This document shows positions 12,801-24,239 of a stretch of 64,000 nucleotides of DNA, piece by piece. Every line of letters starts with the position of its first letter. The first letter of the stretch is position 1. The notes under the pieces were generated by a model that was not told the origin of the DNA, made no database searches, and saw only the letters and a list, made by a program, of their open reading frames with translations. The stretch spans positions 77,249,541-77,313,540 of the forward strand of contig JAMXBB010000010.1 of the NCBI GenBank assembly GCA_024138015.1, in the 5' to 3' direction. Position numbers and translations under genes: made by a program. This DNA is from Lumnitzera littorea. Its lineage: Eukaryota; Streptophyta; Magnoliopsida; Myrtales; Combretaceae.

Positions 12801-13599
12801 ATGGTGGATAAAATCTAATCCATGAATTTATTTAATGTAGCATTACATATGGTCTTAATGGATTTAATTTTTTTTTTTTTTTTGGTTTGAGAAAATGTCT
12901 TATGCCAATGGATATTGTAAGTAGTAATTATAGGTTTAAATAAAAGAGTATTTATCTAATAGCAACTATAAGCCATGTATGTATAGGTTTGCTCATAGTA
13001 GTATAGCATGGGTATTTTGTAACTCACTTATATCAAAATTATAATAAGTTTCATATTCTTTATTATTTTCATTAATGCATTATATAATCGTGATCATCAG
13101 ACTAGTATTATAGATAGTTCCGCACACAAATAAAAAATCAATGCATCCCAAATTAAAATTATTAAAATGACGTCCATTTTATTGAGAAGTCACTTTATAA
13201 ATAGTTAAAATAAAAATTTACATGGCTCTTGAAAAACATGACCATTTTTTATTTAATAATTTAACAATCATCCTTTGATTAAATATAATTTCCATTGATT
13301 TTGTGTTAAATTTTGAGAATATTTCCCTACAAAAAAAAAAAAAAAAACATAGTTCAAATCTAACAATTTGGTAAGTCTAAGATATAAAAATTTCAAATCT
13401 GAAACTACAAGTTAATAGTTTTATTCTATGCAAAATTGGAATTAACTTAAAGGATCTATTAATTCTAAATTGGAATTTTCAATTTGTGATTTAACTCTAA
13501 ACATAATCAAAATTGACTTATAACTTAACTAGTTTCATTAGGGGTCCTCCTCCACCTCCACTCACACCATACCCACAACCCTTACTACAACCCATCCCT
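12801..13599. other. unassigned AT-rich sequence
   Basis: Poly-T (12869-12884) and poly-A (13331-13347) tracts and otherwise featureless AT-rich DNA. No gene seen. Confidence 0.4.
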
Positions 13600-13609
13600 C
13601 TCCCTTCTT

Positions 13610-14850
13610 CCTACTTGATATGGATTCCGTGAATGAACATACAAACCTAAATCACGCGTAACCAAGGGGGTAAGTCCGAGCCGCGAGATGGCCTAAAAAA
13701 TAAATGAAAATTAATGATTTAACAAATCTCGCACACTAATTCATGAATATGACACACCGTAGAACCACATACGAACCTAAACTAATACTTGATATGACGC
13801 ACAAACACTAGGCCTAGGGTTACTTGCCACAATCCTTATTAAAATGATTAATAAGAGTGGGTAGAGAACAACTTTCTAAGGGAAAAGACTTAAGGGTTCT
13901 TCATTAATATGTCCAGTCTTTCTAAAACCTTATACAAGTATTGTATTTATACAAAGTGGTAAAGTTGTAAATAAAATGACTAAAGGATACATAAATGGCA
14001 TTCCTGTAATTATAAATAAAACATGGAGACAACTTATGGAAAATACAAGAAATATGAAATTTAAATAATGTAAGTAAAATAGATAGACGAATGAGATTTT
14101 CAAATGAGGGCTGATGTTTGATTCCGAAGAGCTGTTATGGGCTTTGGAGCTTTTATCTAGGCAGACCTAATTCTAGAAGATTTGTCTTGTTTAAGGCCAA
14201 TCTGATATGACCTTAGCTTACCTGACATGGCCATGGCCAACCTCATATGGTTGGATCAACTTGATATAGTAGTGGCCGACCTGACATGGACGTGGCCGAC
14301 TTATTTGATCTGACCCAATGCGACCGAGCTGATATGGAATAGCTGGGCAGTCTCAACATGACCGAGCAGATCGACCTCGGCAAAGCAGAGCGAATAAGCA
14401 AGGCAGGACAATCCTATAGAGCAAGACAGGTTGGTAACGCAGAGGATGTTAGTAGAGTAGGATAGAACCATTTAGACAAAAGCAGAGCACACGTAACTAA
14501 TCAAAAGGTAGAGCAAACTTAACTAAAGTAAGGTGAGGTGACTTTACTATAGTAAGGAAAACTTAGCAAAATAGGACACAAATAGTAGGCCATGATAGAA
14601 CTTGCAAAGTACGTAGGGTCTTCTAATGTTGCCAAAGTTTATAGATAGGTCTATAAGAGAGCTTGGATAAGATAGAGCAAGGCATACTCAGCATAACAAG
14701 GCAAACCTAACAAAGCTAGGCAAGCTGTCCAACACTGATAGAGCTTATAAATAGGTCATCCATTCGTACGGATCTCATGAGCAGGCCTTCTATATAGTCC
14801 GAAACCTAACATATCGTTGAGTCAGTATCTAGAATCCTATCACCATCCTC
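13610..14850 (-). repeat. dispersed repeat R1, copy 1 (probable solo LTR, minus)
   Basis: It shares an ordered set of diverged blocks with 60430-61260 and, more weakly, 45420-46370. The clearest block is GATTAATAAGAGT, then a GTAGAGA-like word, CTTTCTAAG and GAAAAGACT near 13847-13892. After it comes a sequence that gives a TATAAATA box on the minus strand (near 13950), then a GC-richer part with GGCCGACCTGACATGG-type words. A minus-strand TATA box with no coding sequence suggests a solo LTR. The boundaries are approximate. Confidence 0.55.
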
Positions 14851-15467
14851 GCCCCCTGCCCCCCACCCTACCCCTAAACCTCAAAAACACACACATAAAG
14901 ACATAAATATCTTTACATTATTGAAGGATTAGTCATGTTCAAGTTCTATTCCAAAATAATGGTACTAGACCTAGTAGAATCCATTTAAAATCAACCCATT
15001 AAATCTAAGAAGCAGCTATTGGTTGGCTCCACAATTTTGAAATGGAACTTAAACCTAGTGAAATTTCTTAAATAAATGACTCAAGAATAGGTTGGTTCTT
15101 GACTTGAAGTCGACCTAGTTGGTCACTTCGTTAATTAGGTTCAAACCCATAGAATTCATGTATTTTTAGCAAGTTACTAGCCTAGACCTATAGAACTAGC
15201 AAATCTTTACTTGGTTCCACTAATACATTTTTCTTAAGAAAAATACATAAAACAATACATACACACATTACTCTCTACCAATTCATAAGGTACATTTCAT
15301 AAAAGTCACGAATACGATCTCACACATACCTGCACATACAAATACTCATATACTCATTAGCACCCATAAACACAAGCATTTCCACTAGACATCCTATAAA
15401 TTTAGATACATACACTCATTTTATAGAAACACATAAACACACAACATACAAAACATAGGAATTGTGT
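14851..15467. other. unassigned sequence
   Basis: AT-rich with CACACA-type words (15240-15440). No gene, repeat pair or domain recognised. Confidence 0.4.
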
Positions 15468-15954
15468 TGTTGTTAGGTGATTTTAGGGTAGGATCTAGTT
15501 CCTACAAAAATACAAGAGGTTAAGTGGTACCAGGGCTAATCCTATGTAACCACTCCAATGCTTAAGTTAGTAGATATCTTTGAGAGAAATAAATGAATAA
15601 GCACAAAGTTGAAGGTCGTAAGAGAATTCTTACAGTGCTTTCTTTTCATATTTATAGGCGAACATTAGGTGTCTAAAATTACAGTTAATCATTAATTGTG
15701 TGCCACGTGGAGATCTTGTAATCAAGCATATGCCTAAAATATAAGATTAGTGTGTAGTTATGTAATAAGATCAGAATTGTTTGAGTCACTTTCATAAGTT
15801 CAAATTAGATATATTAACAAGTCGGGCTTTAAGGCCCATCAAGTAGACTAACCCTCAATCGCCATTAGCCGAGAATAGTATTAATTGTCTTTTCATCAGT
15901 TGAATGGCTGAGTAATATTTTAGGGTGAAATCTGACTATCAACGTTTGCTCCCC
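15468..15954 (-). repeat. 3' LTR of the small element (left copy)
   Basis: It aligns throughout with 16785-17272, from TGTTGTTAGGTGATT to the GACTATCAAC block, with many substitutions and few gaps, so the element is old. The minus-strand TATA box lies at about 15649-15657. Confidence 0.88.
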
Positions 15955-16761
15955 AACTCCTATGGTTAAGAATTTGAGTACGGGAGTAAATAGAGTCTAA
16001 TGCTTAGTTTGGGTAGTTAAATGGTTAAGACCAAAATATGTTTCCCAAAAGCTAATGATGTAGGAAGGTTTGATTTTTTATTTTGAAATGCGATGAATCG
16101 TATCTTAAGTAAAAAGTTGCAACCTTTTTATTTTCCCGCCTATTTACTTTTCTATTGTAGCAGGCACAATAGCTGTTATCCTAGCTATTATTACATTACA
16201 GGGCCTAATAATTATCAATAACACTATAATTATCAAATTTTTTACTCATAACACATGTTATCACTCCGTACTTGATCGTCTAATCGAAACCACATTCGTA
16301 TAAAAAACGTATTAGGGTTACAAGGAGAGACTATTCATATATAAAGGATTTTCCATACCGATAAAGATTTCTCACTTTTTTGTCATTCATATTTACTTTC
16401 AAAATTTCCATTTGCTTTCAACACTTCACTTTACAAGTTTTCACCTAGCTAGTGATTTCCTTGTATAACTTCGATCAGGTATGGTTTGAAGTGTCATTTG
16501 TCGACTTATAATTTTAGATTTTGAAGCAATTGAGTTCTAGGCTACTTCCTCTTACCACCCCACACCCCTATCCACTACCCCTTCCCCACCCACACACACA
16601 CACAAAAGGAATGATTTGGTGTGCTTTTTAAGCAGTTCAGTAGATAGCATAATGGAGCGATGGGAAAAACTCGCTCACATCAATGCTCTTTTAGTGGATA
16701 AATATGATAGAGAAGGAAGATCTATAACCGGGTATTTGCATAATAATACTGTTTATAATAG

Positions 16762-16784
16762 TGATTCCTATAAACGATGCCAAA
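16762..16784 (-). promoter_or_regulatory. retroelement primer-binding site
   Basis: On the minus strand the bases just downstream of the 5' LTR read TTTGGCATCGTTTATAGG. Compared with the TGGCGCCGTTTGTGGG class of tRNA primer sites the differences are G-to-A or C-to-T changes, as expected for methylated-cytosine decay. Which tRNA is used is inferred only from that resemblance. Confidence 0.65.
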
Positions 16785-17272
16785 TGTTGTTACGTGATTA
16801 TAAGGTAAGATCTTGTTCCTACAAAAATACAAGAGGCTAAATGGTATTAAAACTTGTTCGATACAGTCACTCCGATACTTAAGTCAGCAAATATCCTTGA
16901 GAGCAAGATAAATGAATAAGCATAAAGTTGAAGGTTGTAAGAAAATTCTTACAACGTTTTCTTTCCATATTTATAGGCAAACATCGGGTGTTTAAAATTA
17001 CAATTAATCATTTTTCATAGGCTACGTGAAGATCTTGTAATCATGCATATACTTAAAATATAGGAGTAGCAGATGGTTATGTAATGAAATTATAACCATT
17101 CGTACCACTTTTCTAAGTTCAAACCAGACATATTAAAAAGCCAGGCATTAAGGCCCATCAAGTGGACTGAACCTCAATCAGTATTAGTCAATAATAGTAT
17201 TAGTCGTCTTCTCATCAATTGAATGGCCGAGTAATTTTTTAAGGTGAAATCCGACTATCAACATGTGCTACA
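16785..17272 (-). repeat. 5' LTR of the small element (right copy)
   Basis: This is the partner of 15468-15954. It starts TGTTGTTACGTGATT and ends TGTGCTACA on the plus strand. The primer-binding site abuts its left edge. The minus-strand TATA box is near 16968-16976. Confidence 0.88.
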
Positions 17273-18179
17273 AAGTCTCTCTTAGACTTAGGTTAGTTTC
17301 TTAATGTTTTTTTCCTATTTCCCTTCTAAATTTCTCCCATGTTAATTTTTTCATATATCATAAAATTTTTCAACTCCTCTATAATTATGTATTGTAACAT
17401 GTATTAGTCTATTTTTATATAGCGATACCTATATTGCCAATTTATTTTAAAATTCTTAACAAAAGAAAAAAGAAATATAGAGTTTAAGAATTAGAGAGAG
17501 ATAGAGAGAGGTAATCCCCTAGTGTTTCATTTACTTCATCTCTAACAAAATATGGTACTTCTAAACTTTAAAAATATATAGAAAAATGATGCCATGAAGT
17601 AGAGTTAATTAGGTAATAAATAGTTCATTGCAAGTTGAGGTCATCAAGAAGACTTACATATATCATTAATATAAATGGCTTATCTCAAAATAATTGAAAA
17701 GGGATTAAAATGCATATTTTTCTCAAGAATTTTTTCATACTTATTTTCAAAATGGTAGTACTTTACAATGTTGATATTGGAATCAATAGAACAATGAAGG
17801 ATTCCCTATCTACATCTCCCTCTAATTCCTGAATTTTATTTTTCTTGTCATTCTAATCATTTACTTCAACTTCTCACTATTTCAATAAATGGTGAGGGCA
17901 TAGTTATTATAATCTACATATAAAAATAGCGTCATATAAATAAAGATTATAGTTTGAGTTATAAAGGTTTTTATAAAATTTTTTAATACATGAAAAAAAT
18001 GAATGTTATTAAGTACATTTTGATTAATTTGTCCTATTTATGTTTTTTTTTTCATATAATTGTAACATGGTATAAAGAGATTCATATCACTATCTATCTT
18101 TGATATTCATTGATATAAATTATAACAAAATTTCATTATACTTTAATAAAATCATTCAGAGTACTTTATTGTACCTTTT
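17273..18179. other. unassigned AT-rich sequence
   Basis: No gene or recognisable repeat; a few GA-rich words near 17490-17510. Confidence 0.4.
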
Positions 18180-18960
18180 TGATATGTAACGCAACAGATA
18201 TGTCTTCTATTATAGCCAATAAATGTACCAAGACATTCGATTGTTGTTCTTATGGCATTGTTTATCTGTCGGAAACGAAACGCAGGAAGCAAAGCGAAAC
18301 ACGATATAACTTTAATTACCGATATATATGCAGGAAAGCAATGAAAATTTATTTAAAAAAAAACGAAGGGAGAAGGCTGAGCCGGTTCACGGGTCCCGAA
18401 CTGTAACTGGCACCGGCAAGTTTCACCTCACAACCCCGGGCAATGGGGCCGTTATGGAGAACTGGAACTGGGGAGCTTAGCCTGCACCGAGAAGGGCCCG
18501 CACCGCGCCCTGGTCCATCCTTGAAGAATATTTATTCTTCAAGTAAGGAACGAGCCTAACACCCCACAATTAAACCGATTAGTACCCCTGATTGAGGGTA
18601 CCATACCATACTAGGGATGACTCTTGAGGTTATGTAAGAGGGAACCGCAGGCGGACATTGAGCCACTGACGGTGACCACACATGTCAGATGTGGCTCCTT
18701 CAAGGTGGGAAGCATTCGGTATGTCCCCACCCAAATCTATCGTATGGGTTAACGGGCTCATATTGCACCCCTAGATTTTGTATCATACGCGGCAGTTTCC
18801 CAATGGTCCAACAAAGATAAAGCAGGTCCCACCTAAACACAATGTTGGTCCAGTTTCCATTGTTGGACATATATATCCATATTAATTCAGGTACGATAAA
18901 AGAAACGCAACTCCATTATTCATTATTGGAATAGGTATAGCAACCTTGTACTCGTACATT
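18180..18960. promoter_or_regulatory. GC-richer island with palindromes, probable promoter region of the rhomboid gene
   Basis: Base composition changes sharply, with CCCGGGC, GGGCCC and CGCGCCC words inside otherwise AT-rich DNA. It contains a perfect 11-bp inverted repeat with a 2-bp spacer, CTTGAAGAATA/TATTCTTCAAG (18520-18543), a second hairpin whose stem is GAGCCAC...GTGGCTC (about 18659-18696), and several GTCCAAC/GTTGGAC words (18800-18880). GGTCCCAC at 18825-18832 fits the class I TCP site GGNCCCAC. No reading frame continues through it. It lies about 1.2 kb before the rhomboid start codon and directly before a likely 5' UTR exon, so a promoter role is inferred; an unrelated insertion is equally possible. 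Confidence 0.45.
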
Positions 18961-20171
18961 TGTATTTTCCCTCTCTAACTATTATTGTGCTGCACAGACA
19001 GGATCATCCTATAACGGGTATTTGTTTTTACGTATTTCATTTTTCTCCTTTTTCAGTTTTCTTCTTTCTTGGTTCTTTTGCTTGGGTCCTGTTCTTTATA
19101 TTTTGTTTTTATAATTTTGCTTATAAATGTTTTGCTTGTTTTCTTCATTACTTGGGGAGTGCGAGGTGAAACTGTGTCGAATCAATTAGTAGTTCTGTTG
19201 GAGCTTCTCTTTGTTAGATTGAAAACTCAGAGGTGAAAACAGCACGCATGTCACTTTTTGCTACTTTTGTTGAAATTTAGAATGCGTACAATATGATACC
19301 TTATGGTTAGATGAAGTCTCGTATAGATTGTGGGATGGATTGGTATTAGTTTATAATACAATAGTAGTGAATACTTAATCAATTTTTGGATAAATAATTA
19401 AAATATGTCAATTAATATTTATTGGCTTAATTATTTATTATTTTTATAGTGGTATGATAAAGTTAATACTATGATTATAACAAATGTGGAGAAAAACAAG
19501 TACATCCTTAGATCATGAATTAATATTTAAAAAAAAAAATTGATGTTAAGCCAATCAATGTAAAAGCTCGAGATATTGTATTATATTCATCATTCAGTAG
19601 GTTCATATATGGTACCGGGAAAGATGTTTCTCCAAAAATTCAGGCATGTTTGTTTCATCAGCTTATACCCCTGTTGGTTCTAGGCGATATAGATGGACCA
19701 AAAAACAAAGGAATATGCTGCATCAAGTCGAGTTATAGCTATTATCAGCACGTCAAGCATCAGTTGAAGGTTCATGGACATTCCTTTCTCTAAATTTGGT
19801 GGAGAAGGGGATCTGATTCTAGCATATGAGAATTAATTTAAGTACATGTTTTAACTTAGAGGATTTATGAAAATAATCAAGAACTAATAATGAGATGTCT
19901 GCTTGAAAATTCCGATGAAGTAGATTTAAGGAAAGAAAAATTGTGGTCTAGAAGACTCACAAAGTAATAAAGTTTGTTCCAATTCCATTAGGCAGAAAAC
20001 AAATAAGCAAAATGTATAGAAATAGGTATGAAATGAGTAACCAGGGTTTAAATATTGAAAGTCTTGCTCTCGCACCTCCGACCATCTAATCTAAGAAGCT
20101 TATGATTTTATGGGATCTTTTTAAATTTATCGGTTAACGATAAATTTTTTCTCTCCTTCCTCCAGGTTGTT
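18960..20171 (+). other. likely 5' UTR exon and UTR intron of the rhomboid gene
   Basis: A candidate donor GG/GTATTTG lies at 19018, and an acceptor CTCCTTCCTCCAG ends at 20164, seven bases before the ATG. The pyrimidine-rich run TATTTTCCCTCTCTAACT (18963-18980) is typical of a plant leader. T-rich intron-like sequence fills the rest. Transcript data would be needed to fix the first exon. Confidence 0.45.
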
Positions 20172-23100
20172 ATGGCTGTGTTGCCAATATGCTTCAAGAT
20201 GTGCTATCGGAATTTTCAGTTAACAGCACATGAAACGGATCAAGATGACAGAAGCTTTATTAGAGATGGTGGTAAATTTCCTATAGTTTCCGGGTGCATC
20301 TATTCCGATTTCAAAAATACATGGGGAAGATGTTCTGTTGTATGTGCTAGAAATAGTGCCACTACAATCGCAGCCGGAGATAACTTGTCTAGATTATTAT
20401 CTCCTTGCAGAAAATTATCACACTATAGGACCACAACGTGGAGAAAAGATAAATTGTATGTGTGCTATGCATATGATCGCAATTGTAATGAGCAGCAAAT
20501 TAAGGCATTAGATTCGTACTTTGAGAAACTCCAAAATGACGCTTACCTGTCGACACAAGATGATTCTGAGAAGGAAATAGCTGGTATAGGTGATGGATTT
20601 CAATCAAGGACTGATCTCAGTACTCTTGAAACTTCCCTTGGGAAACTAGAGAACACTGAGGATACGGCAAGTCAAGGTATTCTATAATTTCATGCTGCTT
20701 GTACAAGATAGGAACGATTGATTCTAGATGATGTTGTTAAGGTTAGCTCCACAACTAACTGATCTAAAAATGTAACTTAAAATTCTAGCTTTGATGTGGG
20801 ATTTATATTTATTACTTGACATCTTCCCTAGCTTATGGGCTGACACTCTATCGAAAGCCCATCAAAGGAACAGTTTAACTCGATAGGGATTGAATAACAA
20901 CATAAGGGTTTGAACTTAGGACCACCTTCTCTAATTTTATAATAAAGTTGGTACGGCAATCCAACGATATAAAAGCTTAAGCTAAAGATTATAGGTTTGG
21001 TAAGAGTTTCATGTATATTGCTGGATAGCTACAATAACAAGGAAAAGAGCTATAAGCTTGAAAATTTTAAATCTACTGTGGTTATATATTTATTGGTCAA
21101 CCGTTACCATTTCATTTGTCTTTCTAGTAAATATCATGCATCTGGCATTTTTTAACTGCTAACTTTCTTTGGAAGTCCCCTGTTTGAATCATTTTTGATA
21201 AGTAGTTTTGTCATTAAAGGGTATCTAAAATTTTATTTCACTCAAGTGCTGTTTCAGGCAAAAAAGCTTTTTCTCCCCTGGACATGCCAGCATCTGACAG
21301 CAATCTGGCACCTCCATCATCTTTGAATAAAAATAGTAAACGCAGCAATTGGAGGAAGTATAAGGGTCGACAGAGCTCTCAAGCACTACAACAATTTGAT
21401 GAAGCTTCAGATCTCTACTTGATGTAAAGCCTTGGTCTGTTATGAAGAAGTTTTCTATGTTAGGAGCAGCATACATTTTCTTATCAAGTCTTAGGTGCAT
21501 ATTTTCATGTCAATAGTTCTCTGATGGTGAAATTCTAATTTCCTATGGTTTTCTGCAGAAGCATCATAGTTTCGGTGAACATTGCAGTGTTTCTGTTTGA
21601 AATAGCCAGCCCAGTTCGGTACTCTGAGTTGGGGGTTTTTTCCATTCCACTTCTATATGGAGCAAAGATTAATCAACTGATCCTGGTTGGAGAATGGTGG
21701 AGACTTTTGACACCAATGTTTCTGGTACAAGATCGACGGTTGGTTACATTTTCCTTAGTCACATGTTTTGGCATCAATTTTTCTTAAAATGTCACGTCTG
21801 TGTGATTAGTGGACTATAGACTGCTGTAAGATTGTTCTTGTTTCTTGACAATATCAGCCAATTTTGTCCCTAGTATAATGGGAGAGGTAACTTCTCTTAT
21901 AGGCTCGGGTAATAGATCTAGTTAGTAGATTGACAGAAAGAAAATTCATCTGGAAGAAACCTTGTTGGAGTTACTACCTTTCCTGGTGGAACCAATAATT
22001 AGCTTTTGAGGGCTCGTCTGGGGGAACCTTCTGTCTCATGTAACTATTGATTACTGCTAAACCCGTCTTATTTCTCATAGAAGCTGTTTAATTATTCCAG
22101 CATTTTTTCAGTAGTGGCAATTCAAAATCATTGAAAAATTAAATTGCCTCAAACTAGCGATTAATTGTTAATATATTGGTGGATTGATATGGGATGGGTT
22201 GCACAGCAAGTGTAGTCATTGTAGATAGTGTTGTACAAGACATGGCAGTTCAGTTCCATATGCTTGGAAATTTAGATGCTTCCTCCTCTTTGCTTTCTCA
22301 TTTGGCCTTTCTGAAATTTGATATAAGCAGCACTCAGGACTTCTCCATGTGGCTCTTGGTTGTTGGGCACTCCTTACGTTTGGGCCTAAAGTTTGCAGAG
22401 GCTATGGCTCACTTACATTCTTCTTGATATACTTGCTTGGAGGAATATCTGGCAACCTGACAAGCTTCATTCACACACCAGAGCTGACTGTTGGTGGCAC
22501 GGTAAACATTATTCCATAATCTTTGCAGTATTTTTCGAGTTTTTATTATGCAGTTTTTACTTGACCGTTGCTTTCAATAGATGCAATTGCTTGTATCATT
22601 TTGAAGGCCACGGATAGTACATTCTTTATCTTCAGTTTGAGGCACATCTGTTTTATGGAACAATAGCATATGACTTGGTTGAACTTCCCGTTTGTTGCTG
22701 GCAGGGACCGATATTTGCCATGATTGGTGCATGGCTTACCTATCAATATCAAAACAAGGACATTGTTTCAAAGGAAGTTGCAGAGGGTATGTTCCAGAAG
22801 GCAATAATTATCACAGGACTCAGCTTCCTTTTGAGCAACTTTGGACCAATAGACGATTGGTATGCATCAAATCAAGTAAACTCCAGCTCCACGTAGAGCA
22901 CATATGTTTCAATATGGCACCCTCGACTGTGTTGTCATTTGAATTTGATTCTTAACATGATAATGTGCATCCAATTCTTCTTTCTCATCGTTGCAAGCAT
23001 CTGGTGATCTAAACTACTTTCCCTTGTAAAAAAGTTCAGATGACTCTTCCTTTTCTCTTAAGCAACTTTAATCCAGCAGAATGGAAAACAAGATAACCGG

Positions 23101-23524
23101 GATTACTGCCATCACGCCCTCAAAACTATAGGTCCAATACTGATACATCCGTAGAACTATTAAAGAATGCTTTTACTTCCCAAAAAACTTCCAAAAAATG
23201 CATTTACGGGCATTGATCTGATACCAATGGTCAATAAAGCAACTAGGTAATATAATTGTTTTTCACTTGTGATCAACTGGTTTCAGGACACATCTCGGTG
23301 CGGCAATTACAGGCATTCTATATGGCTATTTCACTTGTCCAACCCTGCAGATGGATGACTCGTCTTCATCAAAAGGCCAGGAAGAAGGAATAACTCTTGT
23401 TAGAAAATATGCTGATCCTTGCAAATCAGTACTAGTGTTCACTCTCTTTATGGTGGTCTTTGGCTCTTTGGCTTTCTTTATCGGGCCTCGTCTCAGCGCA
23501 CTAGTGACAGACAGCTTTGAATAG
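20172..23524 (+). CDS. plastid-type rhomboid-like membrane protein (RBL9-like), six coding exons
   Basis: Coding exons: 20172-20676, 21258-21423, 21559-21724, 22331-22501, 22705-22859, 23287-23524. All introns are GT...AG, the phases close, and the product is 466 aa. A 5' UTR exon ending near 19017 (GG/GTATTTG) is likely, because the ATG exon is preceded by a pyrimidine-rich acceptor at 20165. Residues 1-220 are a hydrophilic N-terminal part that could include a chloroplast transit peptide. Residues 221-466 form the rhomboid domain: GEWWRLLTPMF (conserved WR), HSGLLHVALGCW, GGISGNLTSF, VGGTGPIFAMIGAW, FGPIDDW and THLGAAITGILYG, with about six hydrophobic segments. Rhomboids cleave within membranes using Ser and His. 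Here the GxSG serine position is Thr336 (GGTG), and the Asn of HxxxN is Gly289, while His390 remains. Rhomboid fold is certain, RBL9-like identity is from remembered family wording, and lack of proteolysis is inferred. Confidence 0.93.
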
Positions 23525-24239
23525 ATACATTTGCTATGATTTTGTTGCTAAGACCTTTTGTAAATAGAGGGAATTGCGTGCTGAAGTTTTGAGGTAACGA
23601 CTTCTAGTTTGTGTTGAATTCAGATTTTGTTTATAATAGCATCAAGATAATTCAAGGATATGTTTAAATTTATAGGTCTGTGTGGGGATATAAAATTTAA
23701 ATTATAGCAAACTTTAAACCCATTTCATTAATCTTATGGATTTTATTAAAAGCGGCTAAAATTCGAAAGCCGCCAACCCAATAGCAAAAGGTGGAGAGGG
23801 TTTGACCAATCATACCAACATGGTCGATAACATGTGCAATCTTGTATTATTGTTATTTTTTATGGGAGCCTAACAAGGATGTAGAATATTGTGATTAAAA
23901 ATAATGCAACTCAATAATTTGAAATTCTAACAGGGACACAGGTATTGAATTCCTCTTATCTATTTCGCATCTCTTGACAAGGGAGGGGGATCCAAATACC
24001 TCTTACTATTACTCAATTGTGCAAACAAAAGCAAAAAAATAGAATTATAACTCTTCATCATAGGGAAAACTGGGTATATAGAGTGATACGAAACTTGGTG
24101 AATAATAACAGAAGAGCGTAGCCTAACCAATCCATAATTAAAATTTTTAGATATGGCCTCTCAAATCAAGACGAAGATATAGGCAGGCCTCTAGTTGGAG
24201 ACGAAGTATATAAAGCTCTTTCCACAATTAGCCCTTGGC
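23525..24239 (+). other. rhomboid gene 3' flank
   Basis: This should hold the 3' UTR, which cannot be bounded from the sequence. No further gene seen before the LINE remnant. Confidence 0.4.

Larger units (their letters stand above)
15468..17272 (-). mobile_element. small non-autonomous LTR retroelement, minus orientation
   Basis: Two direct repeats of about 487 bp flank an internal region of 830 bp without coding capacity. The outer ends read TG...CA (clear in the right copy; the left copy is decayed at its inner end). On the minus strand each repeat has a CTATAAATA promoter box. Immediately inside the minus-strand 5' LTR, at 16784 going down, is TTTGGCATCGTTTATAGG, which resembles the TGGCGCCGTTTGTGGG primer site common in gypsy Tat-type elements, with GC-to-AT decay. 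A purine-rich GGAGTTGGGGAG lies just inside the other LTR, as a polypurine tract should. No target duplication is evident. Size and empty interior fit a TRIM/LARD-like derivative. Confidence 0.85.

Noticed and set aside
16616..16840. Open frame of 74 codons on the plus strand
   Set aside because: It crosses the primer-binding site and runs into the LTR of the small retroelement, so it is not a gene.
18179..18406. 75-codon frame in the GC-richer island
   Set aside because: It begins at a non-ATG codon, has no recognised motif, and does not splice plausibly into the rhomboid gene.
20172..20687. Single 171-codon gene
   Set aside because: It is the first coding exon of the rhomboid gene read into its intron; the true exon ends at 20676.
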